Assembly: GCA_017403125.1 (NCBI GenBank)
Contig: JAFQOR010000024.1
Location: forward strand, 44,724 to 108,723
DNA: 64,000 bases
Origin: Alistipes sp.
Lineage (GTDB): Bacteria; Bacteroidota; Bacteroidia; Bacteroidales; Rikenellaceae
Direction of reading: 5' to 3'
Below, piece after piece: positions 36,701 to 45,536 of the stretch; the first letter of the stretch is position 1, and each line of letters begins with the position of its first letter. Made by a program: the position numbers and the translations under genes. The notes under the pieces were generated by a model. The model was not told the origin of the DNA and did not search any database. It was given only the letters and a program-made list of their open reading frames with translations.

Positions 36701-38337
36701 TGCCTATATATACACCCTATTCGAGCGCTCGCTCGATAGGCTATATGGATATCGATGCTCTCTATCCGCTCTACATGGGTATCAATGTCGAGGGCTCGGT
36801 GCAGAAACCTTTGCAGTTTGGTAATCTTGCTGACGAGGATGTCTATATCGACTCGTTCTATCGCTACAATCTCTCGGCATCGCGTTCGTGCGAAAACTTT
36901 GCACGCGTGGCAAAGGGCTTCGTTGAGCGTGGCGACATGGAGGATTTGCGCAAGGCGGAGAGGCTGCTCAACAGAGGTTTGACGGTATTGCCTCTACATC
37001 GAATTGGCTATTCGCTCAATGCCGTATTGCCCTATGTGGAGGTCTATTATATGCTTGGCGAGGCGTGGATGGCGAATGGCGATAGCGCTAATGCCGAGCG
37101 TAACTTCCTCAATGGCGACAATCTTGCCGTAGCCTTCATCCTTGCACAGGCGCAGGAGGTGCGCTACTACGAACAACTTGTTTCATACAATAACTTCTCG
37201 CCTGTCATAAGCTCGAAGCTCTATAACGCCCTCTACGATATTGTCGATACGTTGATGCTCGCCGTGGAGCATGGTGGCGATTTCAACTCTATTGTTGAGC
37301 AGACCTCGTTCGACGACCTTGTTAAGGGCTATGTGTCTATGCTCGAACGAGCTACCCCCGGCAACATCTTCGAGTTGTTGGAGGCGGGTAGTGGCGGACA
37401 TCTATCGAATCAGGTGGCACTTATGAGCGTTATCGAGCGCGAGATACCCTACAATCGCGTCGTTGATGGCAAGCAGAGCGAGGCATCGTATGTTGCGTCA
37501 CTCACCAAGTACCTTGACCGTTGTCTCGGCGCTCTTGCGACGTCGGACACAGCGCAGGAGACGGAGCTCATGCCTCTGGGAGGTGTGGAGGTTGAGTATG
37601 ATAGTGTTGTTGCCGAAATCGAGAAGAGCTACGCCGAGGGCCTTGCATCGTTGGATAGGGCGTCGAAGAGCCTCGAACCGGCGGTAAAACGCCTCGGTGA
37701 GATTGTTGGCGTCGCGACGGATGTCGAACATGTCGATGCCTTCCAATACTTCTACGACTTGTCGGAGATGGCATCAGTGCTCTTGCCCTATGCACAAACC
37801 AAGGGTGTGAATTTGAGCACCGTGATGTCGCAGCTGACAAGTAGCGACCAAGAGTATGTAGCAGCCGAAACCTACCTCGACGAGGGTGATAAACGAGCCA
37901 TTCAGGCTGTGGCACAGTATGCTCATGCTGCCGAACAAGATATTCGGACTATGCATAGCAACGGATGGAGTAGCGAGGTTAGTCGTCGTTGTGCCCACGA
38001 TATGGCAAATATCATAGCTATTTTGCGCCTCAGTCAGGAGATGGCGGGAAGCTTCGAGTGGGTAGCAAATCCGCAGCAAGGGGCTGCGGCAGAGCAGGCG
38101 TCATTCGATGAGCTTGTCGGGGAGTATGTAGCTATGCTCGATAGCCTCACGCCTACCGATGCTGCTGACGAGGAGATGATTCAGGTGCTCCCTCACCTGC
38201 TCAACATCTACGATATCTACTGCTTCATACCTTCGGGCCGAGGCAGTGGCGATGCATCGTACTCCGATGCAGTAATAGCCTTCATCAATCGCGAAGAGGT
38301 TGTCGAGACGCTTATGAGGTACTATAAAACAGAATAA
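33754..38337 (+). CDS. Giant DUF2723 membrane protein (GT117-type glycosyltransferase fold)
   Basis: DUF2723 proteins of Bacteroidota are multi-helix inner-membrane proteins related to lipid-carrier-dependent glycosyltransferases and are linked to protein O-glycosylation. This one has about 1527 residues from ATG 33754 (a GTG 15 bp upstream is less likely). The N-terminus carries the signature SLWDCGEFIATSYKLEVGHP (a DCGE acidic motif) then about 10-12 helices. A region with FNTAPNEPRERDYVYAG precedes the last helices (to about residue 660). The remaining ~850 residues are soluble and probably periplasmic. They contain a duplicated module, SFDDLVKGYVSMLERATP and SFDELVGEYVAMLDSLTP, about 264 residues apart. 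The family is usually about 1000-1100 residues, so this copy has an extended tail. Confidence 0.88.
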   Translation: MRDFKYWDKMVGWVVFAIATLSYLLTMEPTASLWDCGEFIATSYKLEVGHPPGAPLFGMLARLASMLAPSPEYVPMMINGMNCIASGFCILFLFWTITHLGRRILDRIGEPMSQNSMLLVLGAGVVGALSYAYTDTFWFSAVEGEVYALSSMFTALVVWLMLKWEENADSPTSMRWIILIAYLMGLSIGVHILNLLTIPALVMIYFFRRYEYRSTLDYVLKIFLALVVSMLILGAINGVIIPYTVALGAAFDTFAVNVLGLPVNAGMLIFVLLVFVALGWLIMFSHNRGKRVLNSSAIALTVILIGFSSYAMVTIRANANPPMNSNNPSNPHMLLSMLNRDQYGNRPLLRGPYYTAQPLPLVTHNLQGAETGDYYTPTGDYESKTVRWYNPATKRYEKREVFVNYKYPDEAMRFFPRMWNRKNGVAFQDGSGNIIENPAEWRDDWYFPEYTSLEKRVSCGYDNDSFEYLKQKRIESSDAMTWYEPTAGDDFGYFLDYQMGDMFWRYFMWNFVGRQDDTQLECDPHNNIYLHGGWLSGIDFIDEMVSGPQSNLPDSMASNRARNTYFFLPLLLGLMGLIYQLTTDWRNFFVVLLLFVMMGIALVVYFNTAPNEPRERDYVYAGAFYAFSIWLGLGVLAVGDLVLNFLKSPKARQVATVLVLLFTMGVPTILATENWDDHDRSKRYMSRDIGWNFLNTTPQNAILINFGDNDTFPVWYCQEVEGVRPDVRVMNSSYLGGEWYVDEMKLAANSAKGVPFTIPAEKYSYVNEWVVTYDVFEAGYVNYETKLAALAAKYKDAKSMDKRSEYAFEYDVLYREYEAFVNAMQLDRTTYDLNLKDVIKLFISDSPMLAVVDKEANDMRLIELDAEVPAGYEVLCEVPAKMDSFMDGNMSDYLLGGVNYYIDVDEIAALEAGIITNRDLESCAERMYIKFNKSVATRDHLMMLDLIANFDWKRPISFTQPHIMQDYGIIDYARFDGYSYALVPIYTPYSSARSIGYMDIDALYPLYMGINVEGSVQKPLQFGNLADEDVYIDSFYRYNLSASRSCENFARVAKGFVERGDMEDLRKAERLLNRGLTVLPLHRIGYSLNAVLPYVEVYYMLGEAWMANGDSANAERNFLNGDNLAVAFILAQAQEVRYYEQLVSYNNFSPVISSKLYNALYDIVDTLMLAVEHGGDFNSIVEQTSFDDLVKGYVSMLERATPGNIFELLEAGSGGHLSNQVALMSVIEREIPYNRVVDGKQSEASYVASLTKYLDRCLGALATSDTAQETELMPLGGVEVEYDSVVAEIEKSYAEGLASLDRASKSLEPAVKRLGEIVGVATDVEHVDAFQYFYDLSEMASVLLPYAQTKGVNLSTVMSQLTSSDQEYVAAETYLDEGDKRAIQAVAQYAHAAEQDIRTMHSNGWSSEVSRRCAHDMANIIAILRLSQEMAGSFEWVANPQQGAAAEQASFDELVGEYVAMLDSLTPTDAADEEMIQVLPHLLNIYDIYCFIPSGRGSGDASYSDAVIAFINREEVVETLMRYYKTE

Positions 38338-38371
38338 TAGAGTAAGAACAAAAATAGTAAAGTAATAGATC

Positions 38372-39841
38372 ATGGAGAAGATTGTATTGTACAACACGCT
38401 GTCGCGTCGTAAGGAGAGCTTCGAACCTATCAACCCCGAGCATGTAGGAATGTATGTCTGCGGTCCTACGGTCTATGGTGACCCTCATTTGGGACATGCA
38501 CGTCCGGCGGTTACCTTCGACCTCCTGTTCCGCTACCTACAATCGTTGGGCTACAAGGTGCGCTACGTGCGTAACATCACCGACGTAGGTCACTTGGAAC
38601 ACGATGCCGACGAGGGCGAGGATAAGATTGCAAAGAAGGCTCGTTTGGAGCAGTTGGAGCCTATGGAGATTGCTCACTACTACACCGAGCGTTATCATGC
38701 TGCCATGCGCGAATTGAATGTGTTGAGTCCCTCTATTGAGCCACACGCCTCGGGACATATCATCGAGCAGATAGAGATGGTAAAGCGGATTCTTGATGCG
38801 GGCTATGCCTACGAGTCTAATGGCTCGATATACTTCGATGTCGAGCGCTACAATCACGACCATAACTATGGCCGTTTGTCGGGTCGTAACCTCGACGATA
38901 TTGTCACCAACACACGCGAACTCGATGGTCAGAGCGATAAGCGCCACTCCTACGATTTTGCCCTATGGAAGAGAGCCTCTGCCGAGCATATCATGCGTTG
39001 GCCCTCGCCGTGGAGCGATGGTTTCCCAGGCTGGCATATGGAGTGCTCGGCCATGAGTACCAAGTATTTAGGTGAGCAGTTCGATATTCACGGTGGTGGC
39101 ATGGACCTTATGTTCCCGCATCACGAGTGCGAGATTGCACAATCGACAGCTGCTTTGGGTAAAGACTCGGCGCGCTACTGGGTGCATAACAACATGATTA
39201 CGATCAATGGTCAGAAGATGGGTAAGTCGCTTGGTAACTTCATCACCTTGGAGCAGCTCTTCACGGGTAAGCACGACATCTTGGTGCAGCCCTTTACGCC
39301 CATGACCATCCGCTTCTTTGTCTTGCAGGCTCACTATCGCTCTACGCTCGACTTCTCGAACGAGGCGTTGCAGGCTGCCGAGAAGGGGTTGGATAGATTG
39401 ATGAAGGGTATCGAGACGTTGTCGAAACTTGCTCCAAAGGAGAAGAGCACTGTTGATGTCGAGGATTTGGAGCGTCGTTGCAAGGAGGCTATGGCCGATG
39501 ACCTCAACTCGCCAATGGTTATCTCGGCACTCTTCGACTGGGTACGCATCATAAATCAGGCTGCCGAGGGTCAGCAGAGCTTTACGGCCGAGGACTTGGA
39601 GCGCCTCAAAGAGATTGTAAATCGCTACGTTTTCGATATTCTCGGTCTTCGTAACGAGAAGGCTGCCGAGGCTGGCGGCAAGGATATGGTGTCGCCGTTG
39701 GTCGAGATGTTGTTACAGATGCGTATGACGGCGAAGGCCAACAAGGATTGGGCTACGTCGGATAAGATTCGTGATGAACTTACCGCTATCGGCATCCGCG
39801 TCAAGGATCGCGAGGATGGCTACGATTGGGAGCTTGAATAA
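38372..39841 (+). CDS. cysS: Cysteinyl-tRNA synthetase
   Basis: Class I synthetase of 489 residues that charges tRNA-Cys. Signatures: [19 protein letters not shown] (HIGH-type HLGH and first zinc Cys), [25 protein letters not shown] (zinc ligands) and [10 protein letters not shown] (KMSKS-type). The stop codon TAA shares its last A with the ATG of prfB, so the two are translationally coupled. Confidence 0.97.
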   Translation: MEKIVLYNTLSRRKESFEPINPEHVGMYVCGPTVYGDPHLGHARPAVTFDLLFRYLQSLGYKVRYVRNITDVGHLEHDADEGEDKIAKKARLEQLEPMEIAHYYTERYHAAMRELNVLSPSIEPHASGHIIEQIEMVKRILDAGYAYESNGSIYFDVERYNHDHNYGRLSGRNLDDIVTNTRELDGQSDKRHSYDFALWKRASAEHIMRWPSPWSDGFPGWHMECSAMSTKYLGEQFDIHGGGMDLMFPHHECEIAQSTAALGKDSARYWVHNNMITINGQKMGKSLGNFITLEQLFTGKHDILVQPFTPMTIRFFVLQAHYRSTLDFSNEALQAAEKGLDRLMKGIETLSKLAPKEKSTVDVEDLERRCKEAMADDLNSPMVISALFDWVRIINQAAEGQQSFTAEDLERLKEIVNRYVFDILGLRNEKAAEAGGKDMVSPLVEMLLQMRMTAKANKDWATSDKIRDELTAIGIRVKDREDGYDWELE

Positions 39842-40941
39842 TGGTCGTTGCGGAACAAATAGCGGAACTGCGTGCGCGTGTCGATAAGTTGGAGAGCTCG
39901 ATAGATATCGAGCAGCGACGTATCGACCTGCGTAACGAGCAGGAGCGTACCGAGGAGCCCGACTTTTGGAACAATGCTGACGAGGCGCGCAAGCAGCTGA
40001 AAAAGGTTGCCGACATCAAGCGTGTCATCGAGGAGTGGGAGTCTGCACACCGTGCTGTCGAGGATTTGTCGCTCATACCGGACTTTGTGAGCGAGGGTGT
40101 TCTCACGGAGGCGGAGGCAGAGATGCAGTATGGCGAGGCGCAGGAGATGGTCGAGAAGTTGGAGCTGAAGCAGATGCTCTCGGGTAAGGAGGATCGGCTT
40201 GGCGCCATCATGGATATCAATGCCGGTGCCGGAGGTACAGAGGCTCTGGATTGGGCACAGATGCTCATGCGTATGTACACTCGCTGGGGCGAAGCTCATG
40301 GCTATACGGTGCGTGTTGCCAACTATCAGGCGGGCGAGGAGGTAGGTGTCAAGTCCTGCACGTTGGAGTTCGATGGCGAGTATGCCTATGGCTACCTGCG
40401 TAGCGAGAGTGGCGTACATCGCATGGTGCGCCTCTCGCCCTTCAATGCCAACAATAAGCGTCAGACGACCTTTGCCTCGGTATTTATTTCGCCTGCTGTG
40501 GATGATACTATCGAGATAAACATCTCGCCTGCCGACTACGAGTGGGATACGTTCCGTTCGAGTGGTGCGGGAGGTCAGAATGTGAATAAGGTGGAGACGG
40601 CGGTGCGTCTGCGCTATCATGGTAAGGACCCCGATACGGGTGAACCTGTGGAGTTCCTAATCGAGAATATGGAGACGCGCTCGCAGCTTATGAACCGCGA
40701 GAATGCCATGCGCATACTCCGCTCGAAACTGTATCAGCGCGAGTTGGATAAACGTATGGCGACCCAACAGGCGTTGGAGGCAACGAAGAAGCGCATCGAG
40801 TGGGGCTCACAGATTCGTAGCTACGTCTTCGATGATAGACGAGTTAAGGACCACCGCACGGGTTTCCAAACCTCGAACGTGGATGCTGTAATGGATGGTG
40901 ACTTGGATGGATTTATAAAGGAGTACTTGTTACAGTACTAA
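39841..40941 (+). CDS. prfB: Peptide chain release factor 2, no programmed frameshift
   Basis: Ends translation at UAA and UGA codons. The 366-residue protein has the RF2 anticodon-mimic tripeptide Ser-Pro-Phe (RLSPFNANNK, 199-201) and GGQ (SGAGGQNVNK, 244-246) for peptide release. Many bacteria have an in-frame UGA near codon 25 with a +1 frameshift site; here the frame is continuous from the ATG and there is no CTT-TGA or similar site in the first 40 codons, so autoregulation by frameshifting is absent. Confidence 0.96.
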   Translation: MVVAEQIAELRARVDKLESSIDIEQRRIDLRNEQERTEEPDFWNNADEARKQLKKVADIKRVIEEWESAHRAVEDLSLIPDFVSEGVLTEAEAEMQYGEAQEMVEKLELKQMLSGKEDRLGAIMDINAGAGGTEALDWAQMLMRMYTRWGEAHGYTVRVANYQAGEEVGVKSCTLEFDGEYAYGYLRSESGVHRMVRLSPFNANNKRQTTFASVFISPAVDDTIEINISPADYEWDTFRSSGAGGQNVNKVETAVRLRYHGKDPDTGEPVEFLIENMETRSQLMNRENAMRILRSKLYQRELDKRMATQQALEATKKRIEWGSQIRSYVFDDRRVKDHRTGFQTSNVDAVMDGDLDGFIKEYLLQY

Positions 40942-40954
40942 TCTCTATGGAGTT

Positions 40955-42112
40955 ATGTTCAGGCGGTTCTACATAGCCATAGCATCGTTGATGCTTATAT
41001 GCCCGGTCTTGGCACAAGAGGTCGAGGTCGGTGCCGTGCATACCGAGGAGTATATGCCTCTGTTGCGAGGTCAGCGCGTAGCGGTATTAGCGAACCACAC
41101 GGCAATGTATAGTGCCGAGGAGCATATCGTGGATATGATGCACCGCGAAGGGGTCAATCTTGTGGGCATTTTTGCTCCGGAGCATGGATTTCGTGGTAGT
41201 GTTGAGGCGGGAGTCGAGGTCGAAGATGGCGTGGATAGCAGAACGGGTGTTGCTATCTTGTCGCTCTACAACGGCAATACGCAGCGTCCGTCGGATGAGG
41301 TTATGCGTTCGATAGATGTGCTTGTTGTCGATATGCAGGACGTAGGGTTGAGATTCTATACCTACTACATATCTATGTTGCGTCTTATGGATGCTTGTGC
41401 CGACTTCGGGTGTCGCGTTGTGGTCCTGGATCGTCCCAATCCCAATGGGCACTATGTTGATGGTCCGATACTCGACATGAAGTATAAGTCGGGTGTAGGG
41501 TGGTTGCCTATCCCGGTCGTACATGGGCTTACGATGGGCGAGATAGCCACGATGGCAGTGGGCGAAGGGTGGGCGAAGCCGGTGTCGCTCACGGTGATTA
41601 AATGTCGTAACTACGACCATGCCACGCACTACGAGTTGCCCATAGCTCCATCACCGAACCTACCTACGCAGCACTCCATATACCTCTACCCCTCGACATG
41701 TCTGTTCGAGGGCACGATTATGAGCATGGGGCGTGGTACCGATTCTCCATTCGAAATCTATGGACACCCCGATATGCGGGATAAGGAGTTTTCGTTCCGA
41801 CCCATGCCTAATAGTGGCTCGCAGACGCCGCCTCACTGTGGCGAGGTGTGCTATGGCGAGGATTTGAGGGGTATTGCCGACGAGGAGGTATGGCGCGAGG
41901 GCATCAACCTCGACTATGTTGTCGAGAGCTACCATAATCTTGGTATAGGCGACAAGTTTTTCAAGCCTATGTTCGAGAAACTTATAGGTGTAGGCTGGGT
42001 GCGCGAGATGATTATCGAGGGATATACAGCACAAGAGATTGAGAGCCGATGGAAAGACGATGTGGAGCGCTTCAAGGAGCAGCGTCGTTGTTATCTGCTC
42101 TACGATGAGTAA
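40955..42112 (+). CDS. namZ: Exo-beta-N-acetylmuramidase NamZ-like (DUF1343, GH171)
   Basis: DUF1343 proteins are now known as GH171 exo-beta-N-acetylmuramidases that release MurNAc from peptidoglycan chain ends. This one has 385 residues with a signal peptide of about 20 residues (SLMLICPVLA-QE). Family motifs: VLANHTA, FAPEHGFRG (about 72-80), DVLVVDMQDVGLRFYTYYIS (129-148), LDRPNPNGHYVDGP and FEGTIMSMGRGTDSPFE. It lies 13 bp after prfB and is likely in the same transcript. It acts in the periplasm or outer-membrane space in wall turnover or recycling. Confidence 0.92.
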   Translation: MFRRFYIAIASLMLICPVLAQEVEVGAVHTEEYMPLLRGQRVAVLANHTAMYSAEEHIVDMMHREGVNLVGIFAPEHGFRGSVEAGVEVEDGVDSRTGVAILSLYNGNTQRPSDEVMRSIDVLVVDMQDVGLRFYTYYISMLRLMDACADFGCRVVVLDRPNPNGHYVDGPILDMKYKSGVGWLPIPVVHGLTMGEIATMAVGEGWAKPVSLTVIKCRNYDHATHYELPIAPSPNLPTQHSIYLYPSTCLFEGTIMSMGRGTDSPFEIYGHPDMRDKEFSFRPMPNSGSQTPPHCGEVCYGEDLRGIADEEVWREGINLDYVVESYHNLGIGDKFFKPMFEKLIGVGWVREMIIEGYTAQEIESRWKDDVERFKEQRRCYLLYDE

Positions 42113-42157
42113 ACATGCTAACCAAACAACGAAGAGAAACTATAAAATGAGATAGAC

Positions 42158-43237
42158 ATGGGATTTTTTGACTTATTCAAGAAGAAGAAAACAGAGGAGA
42201 AGCCTGTCCAAAGCGAGGTAATGTCCGCCGAGGGCGCAGTAGAGGAGCAGCCGCAGGTCGAGGAGCACGACGAGGAGGTTACCGAGCAGGAGCGCGAGGC
42301 GGAGCGCAAGGAGTTGGAGACGGGATTGGAGAAGACCAAGGAGGGCTTCTTTGGACGTCTGAAGCGAGCTATTGCAGGTCGCACTACGGTCGATGCCGAT
42401 GTGCTCGACGACTTGGAGGAGGTGCTTATCACCTCGGATGTGGGTGTCGATACCACGGTGAAGATTATCCGTCGTATCGAGGAACGTGTGGCGCGCGATA
42501 AGTATATGAATACTTCGGAGCTGCACTCTATTCTTCGTGAGGAGATAGCGGCTCTAATGGAGGAGTCGCATCGTTCGACACGCGACTTCGGTATCGAGGT
42601 TAAGGAGGGTATGCCCTATGTTATGATGGTTGTGGGTGTCAATGGCGCTGGCAAGACCACCACGATTGGTAAGCTCGCGGCGCAACTCAATAAGGCGGGC
42701 CGTAAGGTGTATATCGGTGCTGCCGATACGTTCCGCGCAGCTGCCATCGACCAGCTTGCCGTATGGGCAGAGCGTGCCGGTGCTACGATGATACGTCAGG
42801 AGATGGGCTCGGACCCGGCATCTGTTGCCTACGATACGTTGCGCTCGGCAGTGGCTAATGGTGCCGATGTGGTGCTTATCGATACTGCTGGACGTCTGCA
42901 CAACAAGGTGGGTCTTATGAAGGAGCTTACGAAGATTCGTAACGTCATGTCGAAGGTCATCCCCGATGCTCCGCACGAGGTTATGCTCGTTCTCGACGGC
43001 TCTACCGGCCAGAATGCCTTCGAGCAGGCGAAGCAGTTTACCGAGGCTACGCAGGTTACGTCGCTTACCATCACCAAACTCGATGGCACGGCAAAGGGTG
43101 GCGTGGTTATCGGCATCAGCGATAAGTTTAACATCCCGGTACGCTATATAGGCATTGGCGAGGGCATCGACCAGCTTAAAATGTTCGATCGCCACGAGTT
43201 CGTGCGAGCGCTGTTTGGAGAGGCAAATAAAAAGTAG
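42158..43237 (+). CDS. ftsY: Signal recognition particle receptor FtsY
   Basis: SRP receptor GTPase that brings ribosome-SRP complexes to the Sec translocon. It has 359 residues: an acidic, Glu-rich N-terminal A domain (12-60), the four-helix N domain (60-145) and the G domain with GVNGAGKTTTIGKLA (160-174), DTFRAAAIDQL, DTAGR and TKLDGTAKGG. The start ATGGGATTTTTTGAC fits the common Bacteroidota N-terminus (MGFFDLFKKK). rimO follows 6 bp downstream. Confidence 0.97.
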   Translation: MGFFDLFKKKKTEEKPVQSEVMSAEGAVEEQPQVEEHDEEVTEQEREAERKELETGLEKTKEGFFGRLKRAIAGRTTVDADVLDDLEEVLITSDVGVDTTVKIIRRIEERVARDKYMNTSELHSILREEIAALMEESHRSTRDFGIEVKEGMPYVMMVVGVNGAGKTTTIGKLAAQLNKAGRKVYIGAADTFRAAAIDQLAVWAERAGATMIRQEMGSDPASVAYDTLRSAVANGADVVLIDTAGRLHNKVGLMKELTKIRNVMSKVIPDAPHEVMLVLDGSTGQNAFEQAKQFTEATQVTSLTITKLDGTAKGGVVIGISDKFNIPVRYIGIGEGIDQLKMFDRHEFVRALFGEANKK

Positions 43238-43243
43238 TGTAGG

Positions 43244-44536
43244 GTGAAGAAGATTAACATTATAACGCTTGGCTGCTCGAAGAATACTGTCGATTCCGAG
43301 CACCTCGCAGCGCAGCTTGCTGCCATGAACTATAAGGTGGTGTTCGATAGCGACCACACCGATGCCGATGTCGTTGTTATCAACACGTGCGGTTTCATTG
43401 GCGATGCCAAGCAGGAGTCTATCGATACTATCCTGCGAGCCGCGATGTTGAAGCAGGCGGGGAAGATAGAGGAGCTCTTCGTTGTTGGCTGCCTTTCGCA
43501 GCGCTATGCCGACGAGTTACGTCCGGAGCTTCCGGAGGTAGATGACTTTTTTGGCGTAAACGATTGGGCAGATATTGTTGCGCGCCTTGGTGCGAAGTGG
43601 CAGCGCGAGCAGGAGGTTGAGCGTGAGCTCTCTACGCCGAGCCACTATGCCTATCTCAAAATTGCCGAGGGGTGTAACTGGATGTGTGGCTATTGTGCCA
43701 TACCGTTGATTCGTGGTCGCCATAGGTCAGTACCTATGGAGGATATTCTTGCGGAGGCGGAGCGTCTTGCGCGCAAGGGTGTCAAGGAGCTCATGGTCAT
43801 AGCACAGGATACGACCTACTATGGCTTGGATCTCTATGGGCGTCGTCGCTTGGCAGAGCTCTTGGAGCAGTTGTGCCGAATCGATGGCATCGAGTGGATA
43901 CGTCTGCACTATGCCTATCCCACGGAGTTCCCCGATGATGTTATCGAGGTTATGTCGCGCGAGAAGAAGATATGTCGATATTTAGATATTCCGTTCCAGC
44001 ATATATCGGACAATCAGCTTGCGGCGATGAAGCGTCGCCACACCAAGGAGGATGCCTATCGTCTTGTTCGCAAGTTGCGCGACGCCATCCCCGATATAGC
44101 ACTTCGTACAACACTCTTGGTGGGCTACCCGGGCGAGAGTGAGTCCGACTTCGAGGAGTTGCAGCAGTTTGTCAAGGATTGTCGCTTCGAACGCCTTGGT
44201 GTCTTTGCCTACTCCGAGGAGGAGGGTACCTATTCGGCTACGCGCCTTACGGACGATGTGCCGGCGGATGTCAAGCAGAGCCGCGTCGATAGGATTATGC
44301 GTTTGCAGGAGCGTATATCGTTGGAGAGCAATGCACGTCGCATAGGTCAGCATATGAGGGTCATCATCGACCGCAAGGAGGGGGAGTTCTACGTTGGTCG
44401 TTCCGAATACGATTCGCCTGAGGTGGACCAGGAGATTATCATCGATAGCTGTGGTCGCAGACTCTATCGCGGACGTTTCTACGATGTTCATATTACCGAC
44501 TGCGAGGACTACGACCTCTATGCAGAGCTGGTGTAG
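43244..44536 (+). CDS. rimO: Ribosomal protein uS12 methylthiotransferase RimO
   Basis: Radical-SAM enzyme that methylthiolates Asp88 of ribosomal protein S12. The 430-residue protein has three N-terminal cluster cysteines (Cys11 in TLGCSKN, Cys49 in NTCGF, Cys83 in VGCLSQR), the radical-SAM triad Cys144, Cys148, Cys151 (GCNWMCGYCAIP) and a C-terminal TRAM domain. TLGCSKNTVDSE separates RimO from MiaB. The start is GTG at 43244, 6 bp after ftsY; no nearer ATG precedes the conserved KKINIITLGC. Confidence 0.95.
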   Translation: MKKINIITLGCSKNTVDSEHLAAQLAAMNYKVVFDSDHTDADVVVINTCGFIGDAKQESIDTILRAAMLKQAGKIEELFVVGCLSQRYADELRPELPEVDDFFGVNDWADIVARLGAKWQREQEVERELSTPSHYAYLKIAEGCNWMCGYCAIPLIRGRHRSVPMEDILAEAERLARKGVKELMVIAQDTTYYGLDLYGRRRLAELLEQLCRIDGIEWIRLHYAYPTEFPDDVIEVMSREKKICRYLDIPFQHISDNQLAAMKRRHTKEDAYRLVRKLRDAIPDIALRTTLLVGYPGESESDFEELQQFVKDCRFERLGVFAYSEEEGTYSATRLTDDVPADVKQSRVDRIMRLQERISLESNARRIGQHMRVIIDRKEGEFYVGRSEYDSPEVDQEIIIDSCGRRLYRGRFYDVHITDCEDYDLYAELV

Positions 44537-44560
44537 AAGTAACTATTTTGGCTAAAAAAT

Positions 44561-44591
44561 TTTGATATTAGCCAAATTATCCCTATCTTTG
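44561..44591 (+). promoter_or_regulatory. Promoter of the coiled-coil/zapA pair
   Basis: -33 TTTG (44561-44564), 19-bp spacer, -7 TATCTTTG (44584-44591), 29 bp before the ATG at 44621. This also starts the transcript that would run through zapA toward the ncRNA and rny. Confidence 0.75.
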
Positions 44592-44620
44592 AGCGAAGAA
44601 AGTATAAGATACGCTGTTTT

Positions 44621-44926
44621 ATGGCCGAGAAGAGTGTTGTCAAACGATTGCAGGAGCAGGTTGAGCGGCTTATCGCCGACCACGAGCGCATATCACGCGA
44701 GTGCCGAGATTTGGTGTCGCAGCGTGATAAGGCACTTACGGAGAAGCGTCGTTTGGAGGAGAAGGTCAAGGAGCAGGAGGCGCGCATCCGAGCGTTGGAG
44801 CTTACGGGTGTTATGCGTGGCTCGGCAGACAGTGTTGAGCGTGCGAGGGCGCGAGTCAATAGTTTATTGCGGGAGATTGACCGTTGCATCGCCATAGTGA
44901 GTAGCGAACAAAGTAACGATAAGTAA
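44621..44926 (+). CDS. Small coiled-coil protein upstream of zapA
   Basis: A 101-residue protein, almost wholly a charged coiled coil (residues about 5-65, VKRLQEQVERLIADH...LEEKVKEQEARIRALEL) with a second short helix (72-95). No catalytic motif. Its stop is 2 bp before zapA. Many Bacteroidales keep a short coiled-coil gene in this spot; by size and position it could be a ZapB-like partner in Z-ring organisation, but that is inference. Cytosolic, no signal peptide. Confidence 0.75.
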   Translation: MAEKSVVKRLQEQVERLIADHERISRECRDLVSQRDKALTEKRRLEEKVKEQEARIRALELTGVMRGSADSVERARARVNSLLREIDRCIAIVSSEQSNDK

Positions 44927-44928
44927 CG

Positions 44929-45219
44929 ATGGCAGAAGGTAAGATAAAGATAAACCTCTCGATAGCAGGTCGCAATTACCCTATGACCGTCGAAGCCGAA
45001 AAAGAGGAGTTGTATCGTGAGGCGGCACGTCGCCTCAACGAGAAGATTGCCGAGTTCAGCAAGGTGCCCAAGTTCGATCCTGTCGATCGTTTGGCTATGG
45101 CGGCACTGCGCTATTCGATAGTTTCGCTTAATACGGAGCACACATCGTCGTTGGGCGATGCCGACATGGAGGAGCTTGGTGAGTTGTGTCGTCGTATTGA
45201 GAACTACGTTAGAAAGTAG
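44929..45219 (+). CDS. zapA: Cell division protein ZapA
   Basis: A 96-residue FtsZ-binding protein that bundles protofilaments in the Z-ring. The N-terminal beta-hairpin (IKINLSIAGRNYPMTVEAEK) and the EELYREAARRLNEKI helix are typical, followed by a C-terminal coiled coil (DPVDRLAMAALRYSI...). It sits directly upstream of the structured RNA and rny. Confidence 0.93.
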   Translation: MAEGKIKINLSIAGRNYPMTVEAEKEELYREAARRLNEKIAEFSKVPKFDPVDRLAMAALRYSIVSLNTEHTSSLGDADMEELGELCRRIENYVRK

Positions 45220-45224
45220 GATAC

Positions 45225-45420
45225 AAGGGTCTGGTGCCAACCCTGATGGGCATCGAGGTTCTTTACATATAGAGATCTATCCCGCATAGATTCCTTAAAA
45301 GATTTGCGAACTGTACAAATTATATAACATTGGGACAACTCTCGGAAGAGATACAAAACAAGGCCTCAACCCCTTCGGGGGTGTGTTGCATCAGCGGCAC
45401 CAGTGGACTGTTGCGTGCCC
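45225..45420 (+). ncRNA. ssrS: Putative 6S-like structured RNA between zapA and rny
   Basis: The 317-bp zapA-rny gap has no ORF but a clear long-range closing stem. GGTGCC (45233-45238) pairs with GGCACC (45396-45401), CTGATG (45243-45248) with CATCAG (45389-45394), and GTC (45229-45231) with GAC (45406-45408), separated by small internal loops. Near the 3' side is a strong local hairpin, ACCCC-TTC-GGGGGT (45369-45381). A ~190-nt RNA with a closing stem, large open middle and position right after zapA is what is known for ssrS in other bacteria. Its 5' end may arise from processing or from a weak TACGTTAG box inside zapA. The 6S call is inference from structure and synteny. Confidence 0.6.
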
Positions 45421-45536
45421 CGGAGCCCCACCTATGACTTATCTGCGGATTCGTCAAACAATTTAGGGAGTCTCTGCGGATTTTTTTTTGTAACATACAT
45501 TATTATATATATAACCACTTTAACAACAACATCAAG
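45421..45536 (+). other. Leader of rny
   Basis: Contains two direct copies of TCTGCGGATT (45442-45451 and 45473-45482), the second leading into a T9 run (45481-45489), then a very AT-rich stretch up to the rny ATG. The T-run may end the upstream ncRNA, although I do not see a matching stem. Confidence 0.4.
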
